A stretch of DNA of 64,000 bases from Lepisosteus oculatus (taxonomy: Eukaryota; Chordata; Actinopteri; Semionotiformes; Lepisosteidae). The stretch lies in the NCBI RefSeq assembly GCF_040954835.1, contig NC_090706.1, forward strand, positions 21,709,148 through 21,773,147, read 5' to 3'. Positions 1 to 10,160 of the stretch are shown piece by piece (position 1 is the first letter of the stretch; the number at the start of each line of letters is the position of its first letter). The notes under the pieces were generated by a model, which saw nothing but the letters and a program-made list of their open reading frames with translations, did no database searches and was not told the origin of the DNA. Both the position numbers and the translations under genes were made by a program.

Positions 1-427
1 TTTCATTTTGGAATTTTCATCACAATAATCTGTCACCCAGATATTTTTTATTATCCAGGTACTCTGGCAGAGAATAATGCAGACACTTGAATGTGTAGCA
101 TGTTTTCTGAGACAGTGTATCTGTCAATGCCTAACCTTACTGACAATAAATGCTTTAATGCAATGAGGTGTGATAGTGTCAGATGTAATAGGAAGCTGCC
201 TGAGCACCGGCAGAATGCTTGTTGTTTTCTGTGCTGGTGTGTAGTCATCTGCCAATGTCTGTTCTCTAGTAAACGTGAGAATCCTTTCGTGGATCCAAGT
301 AAATGAACCCCGTCTGCAGGCACATGGGGATCTTTAAAGCGCAGCCTTGATTAGCCTCCGGTGTGATATCTGCACATTCCCACACGCTGTGGAGTGGGGA
401 GTGCAGTTGGAGGTGTGGTGTGTCACA
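1..427 (-). repeat. probable LTR of the Gmr1-like element (extent uncertain)
   Basis: On the - strand a purine tract (GAGGGGGAGGGTA, about 428-440) looks like the polypurine primer for plus-strand synthesis. It is followed directly by TGTGACA at 427, a usual LTR start. A TTTAAA box lies near 335. The far end of the LTR is not identified and may lie near position 10-50 or beyond the window. Confidence 0.35.
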
Positions 428-479
428 TACCCTCCCCCTCAGCTTGGAGAGAATCTCCTAAGCATCCTATTGATGTTGT

Positions 480-937
480 CGGGAGAGGACATCCGCATTT
501 TGGTGGGCAATCCCCGCCCGGTGTTACCACAAAACGATAAGGTTGTAGGGCGAGGAACCACCTGGTCACCTGGGCATTTTTCTCCTTATTAGATTTCATC
601 CAGGTGAGGGGTGCATGATCCGTTATGAGGTGAATTCCATGCCCAACGGGTAATACCTCAACATTTCAATTGCCCACTTAACTGCCAGATACTCCTCCAC
701 AACTGCATACTTTTGCTCCCGGGGCAGTAGCTTCCTGCTCAAGTATATGACGGGATGTTCTTCACCATTAAATTCTTGCGATATGACTGCCCCTATGCCG
801 TTTTCAACCTCTGTTGAAAGTTCGGGACCCTTAGGACTGGATCCTGGCATAAAGTGACTTTGAGGTTCCTGGGTCCAGCGCACAGTCTGGGGAGCTTTTG
901 GGCGCGTGAAATCCGTCGGGTGCAGCCCTCTCGGCAA
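480..937 (-). pseudogene. gypsy RNase H, decayed
   Basis: EVENGIGAVISQEFNGEEHP, VIYLSRKLLPREQKYAVVEE and YLAVKWAIEMLRYY show the RNase H fold of Ty3/gypsy. The last recognisable motif, AHQNADVLSRQ, lies at about 480-520 in another frame. Confidence 0.83.
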
Positions 938-949
938 GGCTGGGAATAA

Positions 950-1712
950 ACCGCCTGTAATAATTTAACAGCCCCAAGAACACCTTGATCTGGGTTTTTG
1001 TTTTTGGTACTGGCCAGTCTTGGATGGCCTCGTTCTTATCTAACTGAGGCCAGATTTTTCTCTCTTCCACAATGTACCTGAGGTATCTGGTGGATGCGAA
1101 CCCGAACCAGCTTTTCTTCGGGTTAATATGCAGACCTGCCTCCTTCAGTGAAGAGAGGACAGCCTAGCAATGTTCCATGTGTCCGGGCCAAGTTTCACTA
1201 AAAATTGCGAAGTCATCCAGGTAGGGGGCCGCATAATGGAGATTTGGTCTCAGAAGCCAGTCCATCAGGCGTTAATGGTGGCGAGGGCTCCATGGAGTCC
1301 GAAGGGTAGGACCTTGTATTGGAAAAGCCCCAGAGGAGTTGGAAAAAGCAGTCTTTGGCTCTGTCAGGTTCAAAAGGGGGATTTGGCAATATCCTTTCCT
1401 ATGGTCTAGGGTGGTGATGAATTTGGCCTTCCCCAGCTTCTCCAGGAGCTCATCTATCCGGTGCATTGTGTAGGCATCAAAACGGGAGATGTCATTTAGT
1501 TTCCTGAAGTTGTTGCAGAAGCGCCAGGAGCCGTCAGGTTTCAGGATGAACACAGTGGGGCTGGACCAGGGGCTGTGGCTTTCCTCGATGATGTCCAGCT
1601 CCAACATCCTCTGGACTTCCTTTAGGATCTCCTCATGCTTCGCTTCGGGTACCCGGTAAGGGGGAACCCGTGCAACAACTCCAGGGGGTGTCTCCACGTG
1701 ATGCTGTACCAA
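950..1712 (-). pseudogene. gypsy reverse transcriptase, decayed
   Basis: PPYRVPEAKHEEILKEVQRM and LDIIEESHSPWSSPTVFILK are RT motif 1-2; DGSWRFCNNFRKLNDIS follows, then KFITTLDHRKGYCQIPL. The YLDD active-site box is still readable at about 1208-1222 in another frame. AIQDWPVPKTKTQIKVFLGL and LNYYRRFIPSLAERAAP give the RT-RNase H connection. Confidence 0.88.
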
Positions 1713-1879
1713 GCACGTCCGCCCCGGCAGATCTGAAAAGAGGTGACGGTTCCGGTGCAGAGCGTCTGGGCTTCCTTGACCTGGTTGTGGGGGGGGAGAG
1801 GTTTGGAGAGAGGGAAATTAGGTCCACGGAGGAAGAGGGAGTGTCGCTGGACAGTAATGCAGGGATGGCCACTTCCGAC

Positions 1880-2305
1880 GGGGGTTCTCTCCAAGGTTTC
1901 AGGGTGTTTACGTGATATATTTTTTCCTTTTTCCAGTGGTTTGGATAGTATACATTGTAGGCGACTACCCCGGTCCGTTCGCGGATTTCGTAGGGTCCCT
2001 GCCATCTCGCGTTAAGCTTGCACTCCGGTGAGGGCAGTAGCAGCATTATGCAATCCCCAGGGCAAAAAATCCTTTTCCGGGCTGAACAGTCTTAAAACCT
2101 TTTTTGTCTTGCGCTTGCTGAAGTGTTCCTCCACTAGTGGCCTCAACTGTGCAAGCCTGTCCTGAAGGGAATGGACATAGTTGAGCACATTGTGTGAGGA
2201 CAAGCGCTGAGACTTCCAAGCCTCCCGGGCGACGTCTAGGATTCCTTGGGGTTGTCACCCATATAGTAACTTGAAGGGGGAGAACCCGGTGGAGGCTTAT
2301 CCCGA
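1880..2305 (-). pseudogene. integrase C-terminal region with GPY/F domain, decayed
   Basis: STGFSPFKLLYG, followed after a stop by QPQGILDVAREAW, is the classic end of a gypsy integrase core. Downstream in other frames are YVHSLQDRLAQL, LLLPSPECKLNARWQGPYEI (the GPY/F module) and IYHVNTLKPWREP. At least one stop (near 2263) and one frameshift (near 2050) break it. Confidence 0.85.
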
Positions 2306-2399
2306 TAGTTTTAAGTTAGATTTTGCACCTCCATATCAGGGATATGTGGTCTAGGAGAGACAAAAAGCAATACATCAAGGGCATGTGCAATATTCAGAT

Positions 2400-2536
2400 T
2401 TGTTTGTGTAACATTAGAATGGACTAAAAAGGCACTTAACAGTCTAACATATCTGAGTAGATTATGTTTTAAAAAATGCAAATGACTTTTTTTTTAAATT
2501 ATTTTCTCATTTTCAGCTTCTGATGACTAAGTTTTT
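2400..2536 (+). repeat. direct repeat copy A (about 137 bp)
   Basis: Matches 3563-3699 with few differences. Shared blocks include ggactaaaaaggcacttaac, agtctaacatatct and cattttcagcttctgatgac. The copies are about 1.16 kb apart. Confidence 0.85.
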
Positions 2537-3562
2537 TTTCTAAAATCTGTTTTCAGTCTTTACTCTTTCAGTTTAGAGCTGTGTGTTGGTAAAGGTTTTT
2601 CAAAAGCTGCTTTCACATCCACTCTTCTGCCCGTACAACAGATTCAGTTAACTGTGAAAGTTTATTTGGCTTTTTTTTAAATCAGATATTGTTTTTTATA
2701 GGCTTCCCTATCAAAATGTTTCATTGCAGTTGTCTGAAGTATTTTGCAGTACTGTCACAATATTCCACAACCAGACTCTTCTACACAGTCACAGCCCACT
2801 AGGTGACATCAGAGCATTAAGTCTTGGTGCTAGTATTCCTGTACCCAATGGAGACAAGTTGTTTTGGTTTCAGTTGGATGCTTTTAATGCTTCTGACATC
2901 TGAAACCCTCCTGTGGGCTGCATGATTGCAACGCTGTAAATACTTCAACTTTGCACATAAATTATATGAAACAGCCTGCTAAATCTGGGAAGCTGTGATC
3001 TGCACTTGAAGTTTCCAACAGTTCCATGTGGAGACAAAGTGGTATAAAAGTCTTTTGGCTCTGTAAAAAAAATTCAGCGTCACTTAGGATCTTTTCATTT
3101 TAATGTCATTTCCTGCTTCTGTAAGCTGTCAAACCTAATGGCTTTTTAGTATAATGGCATCAGTAATCAACAGGTTAATCTCTGCTGTAAAATCTTGGAG
3201 CCAGACTGATGACTGTCAGAGGTGGTGCTACTTGGAATATAGTCTTACAGTTCCTGGCATTTTACAGAAACTCATTTCATTAATTGCTTAAGTTGTGCCC
3301 TTATCCGTGGCGACTTACTATGTATATGACATTTACTGTGGGTAAGTACAAAGACCACAAAGGAAAATAAGTTCAACATAACCTGGAAGTGAACTTCTAT
3401 CTGAAATAGTAAAATATAAAACAGTGAATATATAAAGGAATAATGAAAACAGAATGATGAGGTGTATTCCCTGTTTATGGTAAATACTGTAAGGGGACTT
3501 AGCAAATCCATAAGAGAACTTTAGAGAATGTTAGTGCACTATGGTGTGAGAGGGAGAAATGT

Positions 3563-3699
3563 TTGTTTGTGTAACAGAAAGGACTAAAAAGGCACTTAAC
3601 AGTCTAACATATCTTAGTAGATTATATTTTTTAAAAATGCAAACGACTACTTTTTTAACAATTAATTTCTCATTTTCAGCTTCTGATGACTAAGTTTTT
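3563..3699 (+). repeat. direct repeat copy B (about 137 bp)
   Basis: Second copy of the repeat at 2400-2536. Both copies keep a pyrimidine tract ending in CTCATTTTCAG, which resembles a splice acceptor. No coding sequence follows that I recognise. Confidence 0.85.
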
Positions 3700-3840
3700 G
3701 TAAACTGTAAACTGTATTTACAAAGTGAGTGATCACAGATGCTGTATGAACACCTGAAAAATAGAGATTGGAATGCTCTAACTCCTGTGGGTCGTTCTTT
3801 TCACCACTGAAGATGATGGTGTAGGATAAATGCTCTATGG

Positions 3841-5282
3841 GAGTGGTTATCAAGTGGTACGCAGAGGGCCCCCAGGTGGTACGCCAGGTGATCCTGGAAA
3901 TTTGTTGTGTGCACTGAAAAATTGGGAAATAAAAATTGTATAATTAAAAATTATGTAAAATGTTCATCTGTAATTTACTTAATCAGTTTCAGAAAGCTTG
4001 AGACGGGTTTTCATATTTTCTATTTTAATAAAATTAGTTTGTGTCAAATACGCAGCCTACGTACTTAGCTACGTTGTTACAGTGGGCGCTTATACTTGAG
4101 TGTTCATACTCCTGTTGAGCTTTCAGAGACACAGCTTAGCATCACATTCACCAACAGAACAAGTGATCTAAAATTAATACCTTGCAAAAATCGAGTATTA
4201 TGTCATGGCTGAAAGGAATAGACGCCAACAGTACTGACACTAGCTCCGATAGGTCATGCACACCTGTTGAGAATGAGGAGGATTATACAGTACATCAGCC
4301 ACTAGGATTACCATATTTGAACATAAAAAAAGAGGATACCCTGAGAAACGTTCCTTTTGCCTTATCTGGGAAGGGGGTCAGGATGGAGAGGGTTTACAAA
4401 ATATCCCATGTTATATGTTCATTAGTAAAGTAACTGTGATGATGTTTAACTGTGTGAAATGCAAAGACCTCTGCTGCAATAACAGCATCCACTGTTTTGC
4501 TGCCAGATTTTACAAAAGAATCTGTTAATTTGGTTGACGAACTCTTTCCTCTAATTGCCTTTTTGTGTTTGTCTGAGTCAACATGAGCTTGCAACATGAG
4601 ATTGCAAGTCAAGTACACCTTTATTTTTTAATTCTACTGTTAATTTACACTTTTGCTTTGGCATTGTGTTTCAGGGTAGGAAAATGAGAAACAAAATAGG
4701 GAGTCTTTCGAGGGAATGCTTCTGCACTGTACAGAGTAAAGACCCTGATGTTGACGGCCGATTTCGCTCTCTCTCATGACATAATCATACACGTACAGGA
4801 CGAAAACGGAATGACAGTGGGTTGCGAATTGAACTACAGATGTTTAGAAGTTCTCCCTCTTTCTAACCATCTTTCTAACTTTTGCTAATTTTTCTTCATG
4901 GTGAAAATAATGGGATTGAAATCCCAGACATATTTCTGGATATTTCAAAATTCCCCCCGGATGGAGATATGAGGATCAAAATAGAAGGCATGGCTGGGAA
5001 AATCCAGATGTGTGGTAACCCTATCGTCTACCAACACTAGCTCTTCTGGTGAACCTGACACGACTAGTGTCTACGCTGCTAGTGTTAGTGTAGGAGAAAT
5101 GGCTACAAGGCGGTACGATCCAGATTAACTAAGTGCTCAGTGCTATTTTTATTATATGTGAGTGTGCATGCTCATGTTGGTCATTGAGATTTTCTGTAGT
5201 GAGAAGATGACTTGTAGGAGGTACTTAGATGCTTTGGTTTGATCAGGGATGGTACTTGGTCCAAAACGTTTGAGAACCACTG
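3841..5282 (+). mobile_element. hAT (Charlie/ZBED-type) deletion derivative with perfect 8-bp TSD
   Basis: The left end is GAGTGGTTATCAAG and the right end TTGAGAACCACTG, an inverted CAGTGGTTCTCAA-type hAT terminus. It is flanked by CTCTATGG at 3833-3840 and 5283-5290. Its ends match those of the copy at 26330-27769. It keeps an N-terminal transposase piece (MSWLKGIDANSTDTSSDRS from 4200; GEMATRRYDPD near 5096-5128) but not the catalytic core, and a second element is nested inside. Confidence 0.88.
4303..5023 (-). mobile_element. second hAT-like element nested in the first, with BED-finger fragment
   Basis: The ends TAGGATTACCATA and, inverted, TAGGGTTACCACA form imperfect terminal repeats. 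The flanks tcagccac (4295-4302) and tcgtctac (5024-5031) agree at 5 of 8 bases, a decayed 8-bp duplication. On the - strand (4618-4394) a fragment reads SDKHKKAIRGKSSSTKLTD and AAEVFAFHTVKHHHSY, the end of a BED zinc finger and following region of another hAT group. The boundaries are inferred. Confidence 0.6.
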
Positions 5283-5290
5283 CTCTATGG

Positions 5291-8044
5291 AAATAGAAGA
5301 CCAAAGAGGGGGGGACAGAATGTCTAGAACAGAGAAGTAGAGAGGACGAGAGGGGGTTTAGAGGGAGATGAGAGAAGACGGGCAGGAGCAGTGTGGTTGA
5401 GACAATGGTAGATGAGGACAAGGGTTTTGAATTGGATGTAGTCAAAGAATTGGATTGAGAAAAGAGAGAAAGAGAAAAGACAAGGTGAACTTACATGTTT
5501 GGATGAGCTGGAATGGAAAGATGGTTATTGGAGAGAGGTCTGCCAAGCAGGAGTTACTGTTGTCTCAGCAGGACAGGACCAGGATGTGTTTTAGAACTGC
5601 AAAATAGCTGGTAATGAGCAAACATGTCCTGCAAATGTTGCTTGTGACAAAGCAGTAGGAATATGGCAGTGAAGGAAGGAGTCGAGAGATGCCAAAGTTC
5701 CTGGCATTGAAAAAGAGGAAAAAGGTAGCAGGTACAGCATCGAGAGGTCTGTGGAAGAAAAGGAGGTCAGACTTTGAGGTTATGTTAAAGATGGTTAGAT
5801 TGTATCCAGAAGACAAACAGAAAAATGGGAAAGGGCATGTGTGTCAGTGAGATGGAAATTTGGGATTTGAGCATCACCAGTATTAAATTGACACGAAGAG
5901 ATAAGAGGACCAAGACAACAGGTTCTCTCATGAATATCAGATCAGTGGGACTGAACATGAATATGTGATCTATGAAAACAATTAACTCTTTTTCCTGTCC
6001 ATAGTCACCAATAGTACAGGATTACATAGGTGAAAATTAACTTCAGTAACAACCAGAATAGAAAACGGGAGGCACTGCTGGAATCAACTCCCTAGGTGGT
6101 TCTGGTGTCCATGGGGATCTTTTAGAAGTGATTTGTGTTCTTGTGTCTAGTTTTCTTTAAGAAAGATCATACATGGCATTCTAGGTTTGTAGGATAATTT
6201 GAAAATGTAAGTTTTAAATATTGAAAATGATGTGATTTGAATTGTCCAGGACTGTCTGCATGGTCATTTGCTCTGTAATTGTGATATGCCAAAAAAAAAC
6301 TGTAACAAAATATACAATACAGTGTCTTTCCATGCAAAGAACTTAAAAATGTCAGTGGTAGTGAAACTGTTGTGTACACTGTACTTTCGTGGTGCTTAGA
6401 GTGCCTTTTCAATTAATCTTTTTTTAATTTGTTACACATTATGCAGTATGATTTCAGTATGCTTCCAGTACACAGTCAGTATTTAGTTTAAAGTTTGCTT
6501 CTAGTCTTCCTATAGGTTTTAACTTCATATTATATAGTCTGTAGAGGGTAGGGGTGGGGTGTAAATGGTGTCGGTAACTTGTTAATGTATTTTCTACTGC
6601 AGCAGCATCAGTGCTGTGTGGGGTGGAAGGCTGCCGTGAGGTGAACTGTTGAGTTTACAAGTCAGAAGAGATTAAAAGATCATGTTTCTGCGTTCCAGCT
6701 GGAGATCAAGTTCCTTGTGCTTGGACCAGTAGTGAAGTCCGAGTGTCCAAACCAATAGCCCACATGTTGTTCGGAGACGCACAAATGAAGCCTGGTTCAT
6801 TTTGCAGCCAGATGAAAAAATAAACTGAACATGTGGCAGGGACATGGCTTTTCTTTATTGCCAAACAGTGCCTCTTGTCTTTAGGAAAGAACAATTATTT
6901 GCTGCTTTACAATTAGGATTGTAGTTTTGGTATAATCCCTGGGTTTCCCATTTCATACCTCTTATACTGTTGTTTATGCTTTTCATTTGTTTTTTTTATC
7001 CTCTTTCAGAAAATGTTCCATCTGAACTCTGGATACTTTCTATAAATCATTAAAGTTTTAAAAGGTGTACTTGTGATTTGGGAACAGTGTCCAAAGATGT
7101 TACAGCAGCAGAAAACATTTATTGGCAGCTTTCTAGTTCAACTAGTGCTAGATATAACCAAAGTGTAGTGGCAGGGCAAGTGGAGGACTCTTAATTATCA
7201 AAAGGCAAAATAATGTGACTCTGTAAAGATATGACTTGGAACTATGAATCTTGTTTCAAAATTTGCAACAGTTTCACTAAGAACTGGAACAGGACTTAAC
7301 TTAGTTTAAATGTGTTCAAAATGTAAGTGTGGAACACTGAAGCTTAGTAACACTTAGGTGCTTTTCATTTCTCCCACCTTTCCATACACCTGTCAGGCCT
7401 TATTGTTTGGGGGGTTTATCAGTATGGATATTCAGTCCTGTTCTACACAGGAACAAAACCAGCACAGCATTCTGGTGTTACCAGACAACATTCTAGATTT
7501 GACTTTTCAGACATGCACAATGTAAGAGGTTTGTTTCCAGTACAATGAGCCTGTGAGCTCGGTGAAGTGCATTGTCTTGTCCCATCTATGGCAATTCTGT
7601 TTTTTATCAACAGTTTTCTTTTTGATGTTGGCTATCACATATTAATGGGGAGGAAGAGTTGGTGCACATTCTGAATAGCAGAAAAGCCATTGGTGATGAT
7701 AATGTCAAATAAGTTCAGATTTTCTTTTGGGTGCTTGAAGATTAATTTAATGTTAGAATTGTCTTTGTGAAAATGTTATATTTACACATGTTCCACATGT
7801 TCTCTAATGTCAGCTTGCTTAATAAAACAATTCAGTGATATATTTTTTTTCAAAACACTGAGTTAAGTGTGCATTTAGACTATGCTTTTCCCTTTTATAA
7901 CACTAGTAAAAGTGTGTTGCAAGATTTAAAATATTGTATGGTCCACAGCTTGTTCCAATTGTTTGCTGTAGATCTAATAACTGGTTTTGAAAGCATTCGG
8001 CACAGAAACTCTATTTTCCTTGTAATATGTTGCTGCTTAAAGTA
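5291..8044. other. intergenic, no gene seen
   Basis: No coding frame with recognisable homology. About 5291-5800 is purine-rich (GA) on the + strand. The rest is AT-rich unique sequence. Confidence 0.5.
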
Positions 8045-10160
8045 AATTTTGCAGTTTCATAATTCTGCCGAACTTCCTTAGTCTACGGAGAAAGAATGGG
8101 CACTGCCGTGCTGTCTTGGCTACGAGGTTGGTGTGGTGGGTACAGGTTAGATTGTCTGTGATGTTGACACCTAGGAATTTGAAACTGTTGACTCTCTCCA
8201 CTGCGGACCCGCTGATGTGAATGGGTGCGTGGTCTGTTCCTGTAGTCCACGATCAACTCCTTAGTTTTGCTGGTGTTCAGAGAGAGGCTGTTGTCCTGAC
8301 ACCATGCTGTCAGCGTCTACCTCCTCCCTGTATGTGGACTCATCACCGTTTGTGATCAAGCCGATGATCATTGTATAGTCTGCAAACTTGATGATTGAGT
8401 TTGTTTTGTTCCTGGCGACAGTCGTGGGTGAATAGGGAGTACAGGAGAGGGCTGAGTACACAGCCCTGCAGGGGACCGATGTTCAGAGTCAGGGTGGAGG
8501 ATGTATTTGTGCTTACTCTCTCCACCTGCGGTCGGCATATCAAAAAGTCCAGGATCCAATTGCAGAGAGGGGAGCTTAGTCCACGGTCTTGGAGCTTGGT
8601 GATAAGCCTTGAGGGTATGATGGTGTTGAATGCTGAGCTGTAATCAACAAACAATATTCTCACATACAGTATGTTTCTTTCTTGTCTTGGTGTGAGAGGG
8701 TAGTGTGTAGAGCAGTGGTGATGGCATTCTCAGTTGATCTGTTTTCTCGGTATGAAAATTGCATTGGGTCTAAGGTGTCAGGCAGTAAGGAGGTGATGTG
8801 TTCTTTGATCAGCTGCTTGAAGCATTTCATGATGAATGTTAGTGCAATGCGGCAGAAGTCATTTAGGAAGTTGACTCTGGTTTACTTGGGGATCGGGACG
8901 ATGGTGGTTTTCTTGAAGCAAGAGGGACCTTGCGTGAATTAGTCTTTTTAAAGACTTTGTACACATCAGCTCTGGAGACAGACAGTGGGTGTTCCCCCTG
9001 GTGAGTGTCCTGGTCGTCATAATAGTGTGATTCCAGTTTTACCCTGTAGTTATATTTGCTTTTTTTTATAGCTTTCTGAGATCAGATCTGGATTTTCTGT
9101 ACATGTCCTTATCTCCAGAGTTTAAGGCAGGTGTTCTAGCTCCGAGTTTAGCTCTTACTTAACCATTTACCCACAGTTTTTGATTTGGGTATGTGCAAGT
9201 AATCATGGGGACCACATCTTCTTTATAACTAGTAGCATAGTCCGCATATAGATTAATGTCGTTCCCAGCAGTCAGTGGTGGCAGAGCAGTGATTTAGAAT
9301 AGAGTCCGATTATTCTGACTGGTGCTGGTTGGTCCTTGTTGCAGACTTCTCCTGCTTGAGTTTCTGCCTATAGGCAGGGAGTAGCAGGATGGAGGTGTGA
9401 TCGGATTTGCCAAAAGGACGGGGGAGGGCTTTGTAGCTATCCCGGAAGGGAGTGTAAACATTGTTCAACATGTTTGTTCCACGCGTCGGCAGTTTATATG
9501 CTGATGCAGGTTTGGCACGATTTTCTTCAGGTTTGTGCTATTGAAGTCCCCCACTGCGATGAATGCACCTTCAGGGTATGAGTTTTCATGTCTGCTTAGG
9601 TGTTCGTGTAGTTCCTCCGGAGCTCTTGTGGTGTTTGCCTGCGGTGGAATATACACCGCTGTGAGGATCACCAATGTAAATTCCCTTGGTAGATAGAACA
9701 GGTGACATTTTATTGTCAGCTGTTCAAGTTGTGGAGATCATGATGATGAAATAGTCTCCACAGCTGTACACCAGGAGTTATTAACCATGATGCACACCCC
9801 TCTGCCCCTGATCTTCCCCGAGTCCATTGTCCTGTCCTGACGATGGACAGAAAAATCTCTCGGGAGGATAGCGGTGTCCTGAATAGCTGAGTCAAACCAG
9901 TTTTGGTAAACACTAGCACATGGCAGTTTTTAATGTCCATTTAGAAAGCAAGCCTTGCTCTCAACTTGTCCAACTTGTTGTCAAGTGATTGAACATTAGC
10001 GAGCAGTATGCTCAGAAGTGGAGGGTGATTGCTGCATTGTCTAACCAAGACACCTGCCTGCTTACCTCTCTTCCTGCGCCGTTGCCGCTTTCCTCCAGGA
10101 AAAGGTACAGATAAGACTCCATGATCTGTGGGTGGGGGCATTGTCATCCTGGAAAACACC
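8045..10160 (-). mobile_element. L2/Rex1-like (CR1 group) non-LTR retrotransposon, decayed, 3'-truncated
   Basis: Read on the - strand from 10159: an N-terminal segment (ILLANVQSLDNKLDKLRARL), then endonuclease (MDIKNCHVLVFTKTGLTQLF at 9940; VYIPPQANTTRAPEELHEHL and FIAVGDFNSTNLKK at 9674-9465), then reverse transcriptase ([39 protein letters not shown] at 8663-8343). Homology stops near 8050 after FFLRRLRKFG, short of the normal RT C-terminus and 3' UTR. Several stops and frameshifts are present. It is related to the copy at 37640-39115. Confidence 0.85.

Larger units (their letters stand above)
428..2305 (-). mobile_element. Gmr1-like Ty3/gypsy retrotransposon fragment (order IN-RT-RH)
   Basis: Read on the - strand, the fragment runs from the integrase C-terminal region (2305-1880), through reverse transcriptase (1712 to about 950), to RNase H (937-480) and then a polypurine tract. 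Frames are broken by stops and shifts, so this is a dead copy. Integrase ahead of reverse transcriptase is the reverse of canonical Ty3/gypsy and matches the Gmr1 group of deuterostome elements. The copy is cut off at about 2305 inside integrase; gag, protease and the integrase core are missing. Confidence 0.85.
2306..3840. other. intergenic, no gene seen
   Basis: AT-rich sequence with no convincing coding frame. It contains the two arms of a 137-bp direct repeat (listed separately). Near 3285-3320 there is a fragment resembling a common fish SINE segment (cccttatccgtggcgactta). Confidence 0.5.
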
